Below, piece after piece: positions 28,490 through 37,264 of a stretch of 64,000 nt of DNA (within the stretch, counting starts at the first letter, position 1; each line of letters opens with the position of its first letter). This stretch comes from Asparagopsis taxiformis (lineage: Eukaryota > Rhodophyta > Florideophyceae > Bonnemaisoniales > Bonnemaisoniaceae), in the NCBI GenBank assembly GCA_030407315.1, contig JALQPE010001823.1, positions 186,001-250,000 of the forward strand. Direction: 5' to 3'. A program made the translations under genes and the position numbers. The notes under the pieces were generated by a model that was not told the origin of the DNA, searched no databases, and saw nothing but the letters and a program-made list of their open reading frames with translations.

Positions 28490-29257
28490 ATGAATTCTCT
28501 GTCCAATTTCCGTCGAGCTGCGTCATCCGTAATGTCATGGTCCATGCGCGGCTATCATCGTCCGCTATGCACAGCTTCTGAAGGTACCACCAGCACCGTC
28601 GAAAGTAACCCGCATCTCGAGCAGCAGAAGGCGTTCATGGCATCTCTCGTAGAGATGCTCCCCAATTCAATCACTGCAGCGCGTATTCAAAGTGCACGCA
28701 GCCCCACCGGTAGTGAAATGATTCTCGAAGTGCCACATGACTGCACTGTGAAAATTCTGCGTTTTCTCAAACTACACTCATCATCGCAGTTCAAAGGATT
28801 CATTCAAGCGACTGCAGTTGATTACCCAGAGCGAAAGGAGAGGTTCCGAGTTGTCTACAACCTTTTGTCTACGCGCTTCAACGCCCGCATTCGTGTTCAA
28901 ACATACGTTGATGAGATCACACCGTTGGAATCGGCGACCAAAGTTTTCCCCGGTGCCGATTGGTTCGAGCGTGAAGTTTGGGATATGTACGGCGTCTTTT
29001 TCCACAGCCATCCCGATATGCGCAGGATCTTAACCGATTATGGATTCGAAGGTCATCCACAGAGAAAAGACTTTCCTCTTTCTGGATATGTTGAAGTGCG
29101 ATATGACGATACTGAGAAGCGTGTGGTTACTGAGCCGGTAGAGATTGCTCAGGAGTATCGTAGTTTCGACTACTCTACTCCATGGGAGGTGTTTCCGGAG
29201 GGCACGAGACCAAAGGATGCCGTTCAACTTGAAGACAAAACAAAGAAAACAGATTAG
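28490..29257 (+). CDS. NDUFS3: NADH:ubiquinone oxidoreductase 30 kDa subunit (NDUFS3 / Nad9)
   Basis: 255 residues. Residues 1-32 ([20 protein letters not shown]) are a typical amphipathic mitochondrial presequence. The mature part carries the complete 30 kDa family: [70 protein letters not shown] (the E-R-E-x-W-D-M-x-G signature), [24 protein letters not shown], and the end [11 protein letters not shown]. It is a subunit of the peripheral arm of complex I, in the mitochondrial matrix. In plants and many protists this gene (nad9) is in mitochondrial DNA, so its nuclear location fits transfer to the nucleus, as seen in red algae and animals. Confidence 0.96.
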   Translation: MNSLSNFRRAASSVMSWSMRGYHRPLCTASEGTTSTVESNPHLEQQKAFMASLVEMLPNSITAARIQSARSPTGSEMILEVPHDCTVKILRFLKLHSSSQFKGFIQATAVDYPERKERFRVVYNLLSTRFNARIRVQTYVDEITPLESATKVFPGADWFEREVWDMYGVFFHSHPDMRRILTDYGFEGHPQRKDFPLSGYVEVRYDDTEKRVVTEPVEIAQEYRSFDYSTPWEVFPEGTRPKDAVQLEDKTKKTD

Positions 29258-29375
29258 AAGTATTCTCTTGTAGTCTATCGCCGAATTACAGGAAGAATGA
29301 ATCCGCCTGCGGTTTTTTCTTTGTTAAACGAGTTCGACTTATATCTTTACCACTATATTCATGATATGCGCAATA

Positions 29376-30944
29376 TTAGTGCCTGTTGTCTCTAAATTTT
29401 GTTGCTTCAAGGCCGCGCAGTATGACCTTGGCGCGAAGTTTTGCATCGTCTCCAACCGGGAATTCATCTTCTATTGTATGCTTTGGGCTTGCTTCCAAGC
29501 GACCCGAATCTATAGTCACACGTCCAAGGACTTTTCTTCCTTCGATCACTTCCAGGACGACATTTGCCTCTGATACTTCGCTACACAATATATCAAAACT
29601 GAAGCTCCAAATTGGGTTCACGGGATCTATTCCTGGAATAGGTTCTTCTAGCTTGACAATTTGCGGTGTTTCTCGAACATAGTCCTTTCCAACAGATACT
29701 CTACAGGCAGCAGCTTCAGTCTTCTGAGGAAGATTGGTAGCTCGGTCAATGAGCACAGTGACCAAACATTGGCCACGAACTGGAAGGTCTGATTTCTGGA
29801 ATTTGAAGAGCTGAGACTTCAGGAAGATCTCTCCGTGTGCTGCAATTTTCTTGTCGATTGTTTCCGGGTCGAACGAAACCCACATGGTTTCTTTCTCAAG
29901 CATCTCTTGGGCAGTTAAGGTAAATGATCCGACAAGGTCATCTCTTGAAACTGTATCTTTGTCATAGCATTGAAGCTCGAAAGGCTGCTCGACATCAGAA
30001 AGTACGAAAGATTCTGTGCATTGCCAGACTGGGGTAAGATTGTTCATTCGAACCCTAGTTTTCATGTCTTCCAGTCCAAACGTTGCCTTGCAATATAAAT
30101 CTGGAGTCTGTTTTATCATGCCCAACTTCTTCTCCTTTGTAAAGCCACGTCCTCGATCAATTGTGATAGCTATTACGCCAACTGGAGGATAATATACTTC
30201 AAAAAAGTCGATTGCGTCGGATATTTTGTACAAAAACCTATTCGGGAGAACGAGCATGCGGGCAATAACATTCTTCATAACTTTCCTGATGATGCGCTCG
30301 ATTGGTCCAAAGTCTGCAATATCAGCCACCCCAGTGAAGTTCATATCGAACTCCGGATGAGTGATCATTGCGGCTTGTACTGCTCCAACAAGCGGAACTG
30401 AGGGGATAAGTGGCCGAAGCAAGATGGAAAAGCGACCTGACCAACTCAGCTCTTTCACACCGAATTGTGTTTTGATTGGGGAACAACGCATAGACATGTT
30501 TGGAGTTCCATTAAAAGAAACATCAAGATCAAGGGCAATTGAATCACGGAATCTGCGATGGACGATGACGCGATCGACTGTGAGGGGGTCCTTGCCGAGG
30601 TCCGCGGAGAGAAACTCAAACTTAGAAAATGGTTTCGGAAGGTACAGATTTATGAGCGGTTCGACTGTTGGTGCAAGCTGGGATTGCACAATCTTTCCGA
30701 TGTAGGGCCAGCATATTCGGGTAATGTCGTTGCACCAGTTAAGGCTTTCAACGACACCTGCAATCTCATGCCGAGGAGACAAGGTGGAAGTGTCGGGGAC
30801 CTGTGCCTGAAGAAGTGTGCGCGGAACACGATTAGTTGCTGCTTGTTGTTCTTGTTGTGTTGATGCTTCTGGTTGATTGGGTGCTGAGTACAACATCTTG
30901 TACGAGAAGTAACCGATGATTAGGATTATAATGAACCAGATCAT
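29376..30944 (-). CDS. Extended synaptotagmin-like protein (SMP + C2 domains)
   Basis: 522 residues. An N-terminal hydrophobic segment (2-18, IWFIIILIIGYFSYKML) is followed by a disordered linker. The SMP lipid-transfer domain covers about 60-245: ESLNWCNDITRICWPYIGKIVQ, then LSADLGKDPLTVDRVIVHRR, and VGAVQAAMITHPEFDMNFTGVADIADF. C2A lies at about 252-370 (VIAITIDRGRGF, TPVWQCTESFVL, LQCYDKDTVSRDDLVGSFTL), and a second C2-like domain at about 390-515. This is the order of E-Syt/plant SYT proteins, which anchor in the ER and tether it to the plasma membrane. C2A keeps some calcium-loop Asp residues (CYDKD, SRDD), but the first loop lacks the usual Asp, so calcium binding is uncertain. Confidence 0.87.
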   Translation of the reverse strand: MIWFIIILIIGYFSYKMLYSAPNQPEASTQQEQQAATNRVPRTLLQAQVPDTSTLSPRHEIAGVVESLNWCNDITRICWPYIGKIVQSQLAPTVEPLINLYLPKPFSKFEFLSADLGKDPLTVDRVIVHRRFRDSIALDLDVSFNGTPNMSMRCSPIKTQFGVKELSWSGRFSILLRPLIPSVPLVGAVQAAMITHPEFDMNFTGVADIADFGPIERIIRKVMKNVIARMLVLPNRFLYKISDAIDFFEVYYPPVGVIAITIDRGRGFTKEKKLGMIKQTPDLYCKATFGLEDMKTRVRMNNLTPVWQCTESFVLSDVEQPFELQCYDKDTVSRDDLVGSFTLTAQEMLEKETMWVSFDPETIDKKIAAHGEIFLKSQLFKFQKSDLPVRGQCLVTVLIDRATNLPQKTEAAACRVSVGKDYVRETPQIVKLEEPIPGIDPVNPIWSFSFDILCSEVSEANVVLEVIEGRKVLGRVTIDSGRLEASPKHTIEDEFPVGDDAKLRAKVILRGLEATKFRDNRH

Positions 30945-31325
30945 GCCCCGTAGGTAATCTTAAAGAAAACCGCTAGCGTTCACTTCTCAAAGAATGAAGT
31001 GATGAGGAATGGGAACTGAAGTACGACCAGCCCGCAACAAAGAATGAAGTTTTGTGATAACCGGGAGACAGACAGAATGAATGCTGCACAAATGGTAATT
31101 GGACAGATGCGTTGCTGTATATTCTGCGAATCGGTTTGATTCGCTGCTCACAATTTGCATCTGGTCCGTTCCAGCTTTTGATTGGTAGATTTATTTCTCT
31201 CGTTTATTTTATCTTCCACCCCCTTACAACACTGAGCCACGGCTCTCTACTCGAACACCACCAAGGATCAACCCACCATAGCTGTACTCATCGTCTAATG
31301 TTGGGCGTCGCACTCACAAAGCCAA
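30945..31325. other. Divergent promoter region, E-Syt-like and RabGGTase alpha genes
   Basis: 381 bp without a supportable gene. No distinct promoter word is recognised. Confidence 0.3.
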
Positions 31326-32414
31326 ATGCACGGCGTACGGAGAGGATTGAAACCCACTGTGGCCGAATTGCAACAGCATGCCGAAAGATCTGCCGCACAT
31401 GCCCAACTGATCCGACGCGCCCTCTCCGTTCGCAAACAGCCATTGCAATGGCCGTTGACTGATCATTTTCAATCCACTTACAAGGTCGTTGAAACAGCAT
31501 TGGAGACCAATCCTGATGAATACACCCTCTGGTCCTTTCGTCGCCAAGTCATCCTGCTCACCACTAAAAATTCCAACAACATCGATGAATTATGGCGACA
31601 GGAACTGGATCTAACCACGCGTGCCTTGAAGCTTCACCCCAAAGCATATCCTGCCTGGCAGCATCGCCTTTGGCTGTATGACAACTGCGAAATCTCAGCA
31701 AAAATCTCCAAGCAACTGTATGCTACAGCCATTAACCAAGAACGTCAGCTAAGCTCTTTGATGCTTTCGAAGGATGGCCGCAATTTTCACGGCTGGGCGC
31801 ACCGCATGCGACTTCGCGCTATTATACAGGCACGGTCACCAGAAAAAACAACCCAGCTCGAGGAAGACGAATTGCAGTTTGTGGAAGATAAGGTCAATGA
31901 TGATTTTGCAAACTATTCAGCATGGCATCATCGAAGCGTGTTGTTGCCGCGTATTAATAAAAATGCAAGTTTCCTTACTGCAGAGCTGCAATTCGTCAGA
32001 CAGGCCTTTTATACAGAGCCCGATGTGCAATCGACATGGTTTTACCATCGATGGCTTTTGGCTGGGGCGCCCGCGCGTGGCAAGCAGACCGTTGTGGTAG
32101 ATTCCGTCCTTCTCGAAGAACTGCTTGCTTGCAATGAGCTGTTGTCTATTGAACCCGAAGCGAGATATTGCTTGCAAACCAAGGCGCATATCCTTCTTCA
32201 GCTGGGCAGACATCTTGAGGCGTATGAAACATTGGACATCCTTGCTAAAATTGTAAGTTGATACAAGCATACAATACTCCTAACGCATTGCTTTTGTGAT
32301 CTAACATGGAAATTCCTCATACTATTACTAACACAGGACCCGATGCGGAAAGGATATTACGAGTACTTACGTACCAAGGGTAGCTCCGCAGCAGAAAAGT
32401 CAGAGACGTCCTGA
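31326..32414 (+). CDS. Rab geranylgeranyltransferase alpha subunit
   Basis: Two exons, 31326-32252 and 32337-32414. The intron is 84 bp with donor GTAAGT, a perfect TACTAAC branch site at 32326-32332 and an acceptor only 5 nt after the branch A. The 334-residue product starts MHGVRRG, like the MHGRxK start of the family. It contains prenyltransferase alpha repeats, each with P-x-x-Y-x-x-W: NPDEYTLWSFRR, HPKAYPAWQHR, NFHGWAHR, NYSAWHHR, STWFYHRW. Exon 2 adds DPMRKGYYEYL, the conserved end of the alpha subunit, which supports the splice. It pairs with a beta subunit and REP to prenylate Rab GTPases in the cytosol. The later LRR/Ig-like insert of animal versions is absent. Confidence 0.9.
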
Positions 32415-32555
32415 CAGTTCATCAACTTAATTTTACACTTAACTAAAGTGAGCCAGTGACACTTTTGCGACGATTTACTGTCCAGTTACCAAAATTTGAA
32501 AGCCACACAGCAGCATCGCAATTGGAGATCATGCGTTTAATCGCGTTCTCGCAGA

Positions 32556-33209
32556 TTACTTTGATGTGTCATTCTCGTAAACAGGGGCCTCATGACGCCA
32601 ATGATGAACCATGGCACGTTTAAATGGTGCAATAGGCTTGACAACTTTCTTCTCCTGCTCTGGTTCCACGATACGATATTCAAAACCGTTACGTTCCGCA
32701 TACTCCTGAGCAGCCTCCTTTGTTGGGAAAGGCATTCCGAGATTTGATAACGGATCTCCAGTGCTTGTCCATCCCTAAATACGCAAACAGCAATACACAG
32801 CACGTTCAGTATCATTATCGATCAGAGATTGATAAAGATCGCATTCTTGCGGACGAATTGCTTACCATGAGTGGATTTGTCCACCGATCACCTCCTTCTA
32901 GCTTTTCAAATTGCATCTTCCACATTTGTGTAAGGCTACCCCTTCCCTGCTGCGTTGCCACCCTAGATTGTTTGTATGAAAACGAACGGCATGTCAGACA
33001 GAATGCTAGAGGGCGTCAATCATTTTTGAATTGACCCGAGAAAGCGCTTACTTCGCTGGCTTGTAGATGCGCACGCGCCGAACAGCATGCTTTTCTGGGA
33101 TTCCTGAAAGCACACTTACTTTAGCACCGGACTCGGCAGAGCTAGAAAAAGATCGCGCTGTCTCATTGCTAGCACGAGTAATCACTGTCCTCCATCTCAT
33201 GGACGCCAT
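32556..33209 (-). CDS. NDUFS4: NADH:ubiquinone oxidoreductase subunit NDUFS4
   Basis: Three exons on the minus strand: 33209-33052, 32962-32866, 32774-32556. Introns are 89 and 91 bp, both with donor GTAAGC and TAG acceptors, and lack the CTAAC branch word of the other genes. The product is 157 residues. The N-terminal 35 residues (MRWRTVITRASNETARSFSSS) are a mitochondrial presequence; an ATG two codons further could also serve. The family motifs are [66 protein letters not shown]. The second exon junction falls inside the conserved NPLMG-W motif and restores it exactly. NDUFS4 is an accessory complex I subunit of the matrix arm. Confidence 0.9.
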
Positions 33210-33726
33210 CACTTTGCCAGTTGTGTCACGGAAATGAGCTGAAGATGTGGCAGTCTGCAACGAGACGATGACTGCACGTATAGTTCAGCATGCGTATTGT
33301 GAGTTTTATTTTTGGGCAAAATTTCAGATTATTGCTTTGAAATATTTTGGAAATGAATGTGCTGACAATGCCATCATCGGGAAGAAGATGGAGCAAGTTT
33401 GTTCGTATCTACCCCGGCGGGAACTACTGGCACAATAGACGTAACATTAGATGTATGAACTTGGACTAACAGATCGACTTGTCGGTGGAGATAGAGCGCA
33501 TGTATCGGATGGATCGCAGGGAGCAGCCATTTCGGAAATAAGTCACGATTTTAATTGGATACAGTTGGCCTCTCCAACAATGCGACAACTCTTAATTTTA
33601 TGATTCCTGCGCATAGATATTCAACCGCGATGACTTCGATGCACAGCACAGCACTGCACCGCCTCTTCAGGCGCCAGGGGACTTCGTACATCCGCTTTTC
33701 TTCCGCGCTATCACAACACTAAACTC

Positions 33727-33734
33727 TATAAAAG
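33727..33734 (+). promoter_or_regulatory. Candidate TATA box of TAF4 gene
   Basis: TATAAAAG within CTCTATAAAAGCAC, 231 bp upstream of the TAF4 ATG and 181 bp upstream of the uORF ATG. This is the best match to a canonical TATA box in the window. No transcript data. Confidence 0.45.
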
Positions 33735-33907
33735 CACTCCACCTAGAGCTTTCACCCGCTCCGAAAAACTGCACTCTCTCGCGTTCTATCGACAGTCTCG
33801 AGTTCCATAGCCTCGCAGGCAGCCAGGCAAACAGATACCCACGGTATCTCTCTCCCCAATCTCCGCTGCTTTACACTGCCAACATATTGCGTACGCGACT
33901 TGGCTAT

Positions 33908-33946
33908 ATGAGCGAATCACTCACGAAAACGCTCCGCGGAGCTTGA
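33908..33946 (+). CDS. Upstream short ORF in TAF4 leader (12 codons)
   Basis: ATG at 33908 opens a 12-residue frame (MSESLTKTLRGA) that stops at 33946, 11 nt before the main ATG at 33958. Short frames so close to the start can lower or regulate translation of the main protein. It is a frame only; whether the transcript includes it depends on the transcription start, which the TATA box at 33727 suggests it would. Confidence 0.35.
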   Translation: MSESLTKTLRGA

Positions 33947-33957
33947 GCTGCTTCCAC

Positions 33958-36822
33958 ATGGATAAAGAAAAGAACTTGGAGGAGCTCCTGTTGGCGATTG
34001 GTGGCGGAGGGTCCGCACCAAACGCGGCCAACCCCTCAATCAACGTCTCGCTCCCTGTTCCTACATCCACCCCAATCGCCGTATCTGCTGTTCCTATTCC
34101 ACCTCCGCAGATTCCCCCGGTGCCCAACGCCAACCAGGGCGCTAGTCCTTCCGGCGACCAGAACAAGTACTTCACCGAACTCGTTAATCTGCTCGGCACT
34201 AGCGCGTCGCCCAACAACTCTGCCCGATTCCCCCAGCAAACTACAGCCATCCCTCCAGCTGCCATTAATCGTCCAAATCATGCGCGAAACATCCCTGTTA
34301 CAGCTCAGGCAGCTCAGAAGCCAGCGATTCACCCGACGCATGTAATCGGCGCTCCCAATCGACCTGCTCCCGCTACTCCTAGCAGGACTGCAAGTGTTGC
34401 TGGTGCTGCTGCCGCTGCAGCGGCAAATGCTACTGCCCGTCGGCCTAATTCCACCATGGATATCACCGCCGAGCTCACCGCGGTCATGTCTAGCAACTCT
34501 AGCGGCCTCAAGCCGAAGACTCCTAGACCAACTTCGACCAACAGCTCAAGAGGCGGTCGTGGTGGAATGACTACTGGCAGTAACGGTGGACCTAATCGCA
34601 GCCAGCAGCGAGCACACCAGCATATTACGCAAGAACAAATCATTGTGGGCCATTTTTGCAGACATGCCATCAAAACGCTTAGCAGAGTTATGCAGGGAAA
34701 GGAAGAACAACCGCAAACAGAAGCTCGTCTGAAGGAGCACATCAAGAGTATCTGGGCCCAATGGGTAAGGGGCACCATCCCGAAACAGCGCTTGCTTGAG
34801 TCCGTCGCCAACTTTGTGAGATCTAGTTGTCCTGAAGCGCGCAGTATCGATGTCATCAGAGATTTCAAGACCTGGTATGAGCGCGAGTTCGAAAATCAGC
34901 GAAGAAGAAGTTTAGAGAGCGCAAACTTGGATCCACAAGAACGTGCGAGAAGGCTGCAAATGCAAAGTGCAATGCAGAAACGACAAGTTCAAGCCCAGGC
35001 TGCTCGAAGAAATCCAAATGGTGTTGCAACCAACGCTTCAGCTATGGTTGCCACCACAGCCGCAAAAACCGCAGCTGCGAGAACAGGTCCGATGAAGCAG
35101 GTCAAAACTGAACCGTCCATTTCTCCTATTAGAACTACAGGTGGTAAGAGCATCGGGAGCAAAACTGTACCCGCACGACCAGTTGCAACAAAAGCAGCTA
35201 AGGCTGCTGCTGTTGCCGCCGCTGTCGCAAAGGGTTCAGTGAAGAATGTAGCGGGAAAGAGCGTTGCGAGCAAATCTGTGGGTGGCAAGAGCATCAGCAG
35301 ACCTCCGATGGTTGCGAACAAGTCTACAGCTGGCAGTAAAGCACCGGCTGGTATGCATAATGTACCTATGGTAAATAAAACCATGGCTGCTGCAAAATCG
35401 AAGGCACCACGAAAACCAGCAGCGAAGGTATCACCGAAACCACCTCAAGTGAAGCAAAAGATCCCACTACCACCTGGAGCGAGGTCTCCCAGCAATACAT
35501 TCAACCCCGGTATCGGTATGGTTCCAGCAACAGTGAATGGTAAACGCCCACTGGATAACCCGGCAGTGGCTCCCCCTGGTCCGGCAGCGAAGAAAGCGAA
35601 ACCAGCTGTAAAAGTGCAGAAACCTACAGTTGGTCGGAAAAAGACACCGATGGTAACGGCTGGGGCGCCATTTGTAAAACCGGTCGTGAAACCTACTGTT
35701 CCGCAGACTGCGGTTCCAAAGGGGCGACCTGTCAAGATAGGTTTACCTAATACTGTGAATGGGGGATCAAATATGGGTACTCCCATGGCTGCCAAAGTCG
35801 CACCTCCTTTCGGCGCAGCGGCTCCCGGACAGCCAGTTGCAAAGAAAATATCACGTGTAGACGATGAGCTAAATGTAGTGAACAACATTGTTGATATTGA
35901 CAATGAGGTGGATATATTGGATCGGGACGCTGGCGGTGGGGAACAAGAAGTGGTTGAAGTAATTGACTTTAGTGCAGACATGCTACTAAGCGGGCCGGCA
36001 TTACTATCCAAAATGCAAGCTATCACTCGGCAAAGTGGATTGGAGGAAAAGGTGTCGAAAGACACAATGGAGATGATGTCATTGGCGGTACGTGAAAGAC
36101 TAGCATGCATGATGGAATCGCTACGAGATATTGCTGCTGCGCGTTTAGAGTCAAAGCGGGGATTATGGAAGACACATGTGCTGGCGCCAAATCTATTTGA
36201 GAAGATGCAACAAATGCGACAGGACGAGGAAAGATTATTAACAGTGGCTGCAGAGACGCGAGTTCGGATGAAAAAGGAACATGCGGAACATGAGGCCAAG
36301 AAACTGGCTGGAGAGGCCGGTGCGGATGAGAAAAAATCTAAGGACGCGAGCGCGGCAGCGGATTCGGAGCGGAAGGAAAAGCTTGCTCTGGAGAAGAAGA
36401 GGAAAGAACACAGCAGTCAACGTGATGCACTGTCTGGGTTATTGGCTGGGATCGATAAACGACGGAAGAAACCTACTAGTTTGAAGGGACTTGCGCCGTT
36501 GGGGCCGCTGAAATCTGGGGGATCGCAGACGAGTCTACCACCGATTGTGCGGAAGACTGGAACGCTGAGCCCTGTAGTGAAGAGAGTACAGGATCATAGA
36601 CTAGGTGGCAAGGGACTCAAGCCTCTGTCTCCCGTTGTGAGACGGACAATACACGGCAAGCCCAAAGCGGAAGTGCTGGCAGCTGCGGAGAAAGCAAAAG
36701 CGGCGGCTGTGAAATTGCCGATCACACTGCGGGACTGCCTCTTCTTCATGGAATCGGAAGTGAATACGAGGAAGAGCTCATTGTTATACAAGTGGTATGC
36801 GAGGTTAGGAACGCAACGCTAG
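33958..36822 (+). CDS. TAF4: TFIID subunit TAF4-like
   Basis: 954 residues from ATG 33958 (the longer frame opens with TTG). The N-terminal 215 residues and the middle (about 340-640) are low-complexity Pro/Ala/Lys/Val-rich. A helical block at about 222-315 (HITQEQIIVGHFCRHAIKTL ... RLKEHIKSIWAQWVRGTIPKQRLLESVANFV) looks like a TAFH or RST domain. The TAF4 histone-fold region starts at about 675 (GPALLSKMQAITRQSGLEE, then SLAVRERLACMMESL). A charged coiled stretch follows, and the protein ends with ITLRDCLFFMESEV ... SSLLYKWYARL, the C-terminal TAF4 helix motif. TAF4 pairs with TAF12 in TFIID and contacts activators. AATAAA lies 48 bp after the stop (36870-36875). Confidence 0.85.
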   Translation: MDKEKNLEELLLAIGGGGSAPNAANPSINVSLPVPTSTPIAVSAVPIPPPQIPPVPNANQGASPSGDQNKYFTELVNLLGTSASPNNSARFPQQTTAIPPAAINRPNHARNIPVTAQAAQKPAIHPTHVIGAPNRPAPATPSRTASVAGAAAAAAANATARRPNSTMDITAELTAVMSSNSSGLKPKTPRPTSTNSSRGGRGGMTTGSNGGPNRSQQRAHQHITQEQIIVGHFCRHAIKTLSRVMQGKEEQPQTEARLKEHIKSIWAQWVRGTIPKQRLLESVANFVRSSCPEARSIDVIRDFKTWYEREFENQRRRSLESANLDPQERARRLQMQSAMQKRQVQAQAARRNPNGVATNASAMVATTAAKTAAARTGPMKQVKTEPSISPIRTTGGKSIGSKTVPARPVATKAAKAAAVAAAVAKGSVKNVAGKSVASKSVGGKSISRPPMVANKSTAGSKAPAGMHNVPMVNKTMAAAKSKAPRKPAAKVSPKPPQVKQKIPLPPGARSPSNTFNPGIGMVPATVNGKRPLDNPAVAPPGPAAKKAKPAVKVQKPTVGRKKTPMVTAGAPFVKPVVKPTVPQTAVPKGRPVKIGLPNTVNGGSNMGTPMAAKVAPPFGAAAPGQPVAKKISRVDDELNVVNNIVDIDNEVDILDRDAGGGEQEVVEVIDFSADMLLSGPALLSKMQAITRQSGLEEKVSKDTMEMMSLAVRERLACMMESLRDIAAARLESKRGLWKTHVLAPNLFEKMQQMRQDEERLLTVAAETRVRMKKEHAEHEAKKLAGEAGADEKKSKDASAAADSERKEKLALEKKRKEHSSQRDALSGLLAGIDKRRKKPTSLKGLAPLGPLKSGGSQTSLPPIVRKTGTLSPVVKRVQDHRLGGKGLKPLSPVVRRTIHGKPKAEVLAAAEKAKAAAVKLPITLRDCLFFMESEVNTRKSSLLYKWYARLGTQR

Positions 36823-37264
36823 TTGTGGAGTTGGGACGCCTTCCATGTGTACTGTAGTGTGGGAAGATCAATAAAGTGTAAGCCAAATGCTTACAGAAGC
36901 GTAGCAGCTACACGTGCGCCGGATGCTTCGCTGGTAGAGATGTACAGGGGCCGAATTCGGTACAGTACTGTATTGGTAAAACCAAAGCTGCCCAGTTGCA
37001 GAATTGGCGCAATTTCCAATGCTGCGCAGCGCGCGTCTTCAAACTCATTTTTCAACATGCGCTTTTCACCGGTTGAGTCATTCCTAAACCATGCCACCGC
37101 CGCCACCGACGTACCCCCAACATCCCCCCTTGCACTTTCGCGCCAGCAAGCCAGTGCCCGCAGCTCTGGCTGCGCTTGCAGCATTTGCAGCGTCCGCTTC
37201 TGGCTGCTCGCTCGCACCCATCCCTCCCCTTGTGCACATTTGCCTGCCCTCGTAACCGCCCAAC
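36823..37264. other. Intergenic between TAF4 and RPB1
   Basis: 442 bp. AATAAA at 36870-36875 could end the TAF4 transcript. The rest should hold the RPB1 promoter and leader. The 37110-37260 leader is CA- and CC-rich. Confidence 0.3.

Larger units (their letters stand above)
33210..33957. other. Divergent promoter region, NDUFS4 and TAF4 genes
   Basis: 748 bp. The TAF4 side has a TATA box and a short upstream frame, both listed separately. AT-rich DNA dominates 33290-33610. No further gene is seen. Confidence 0.35.
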
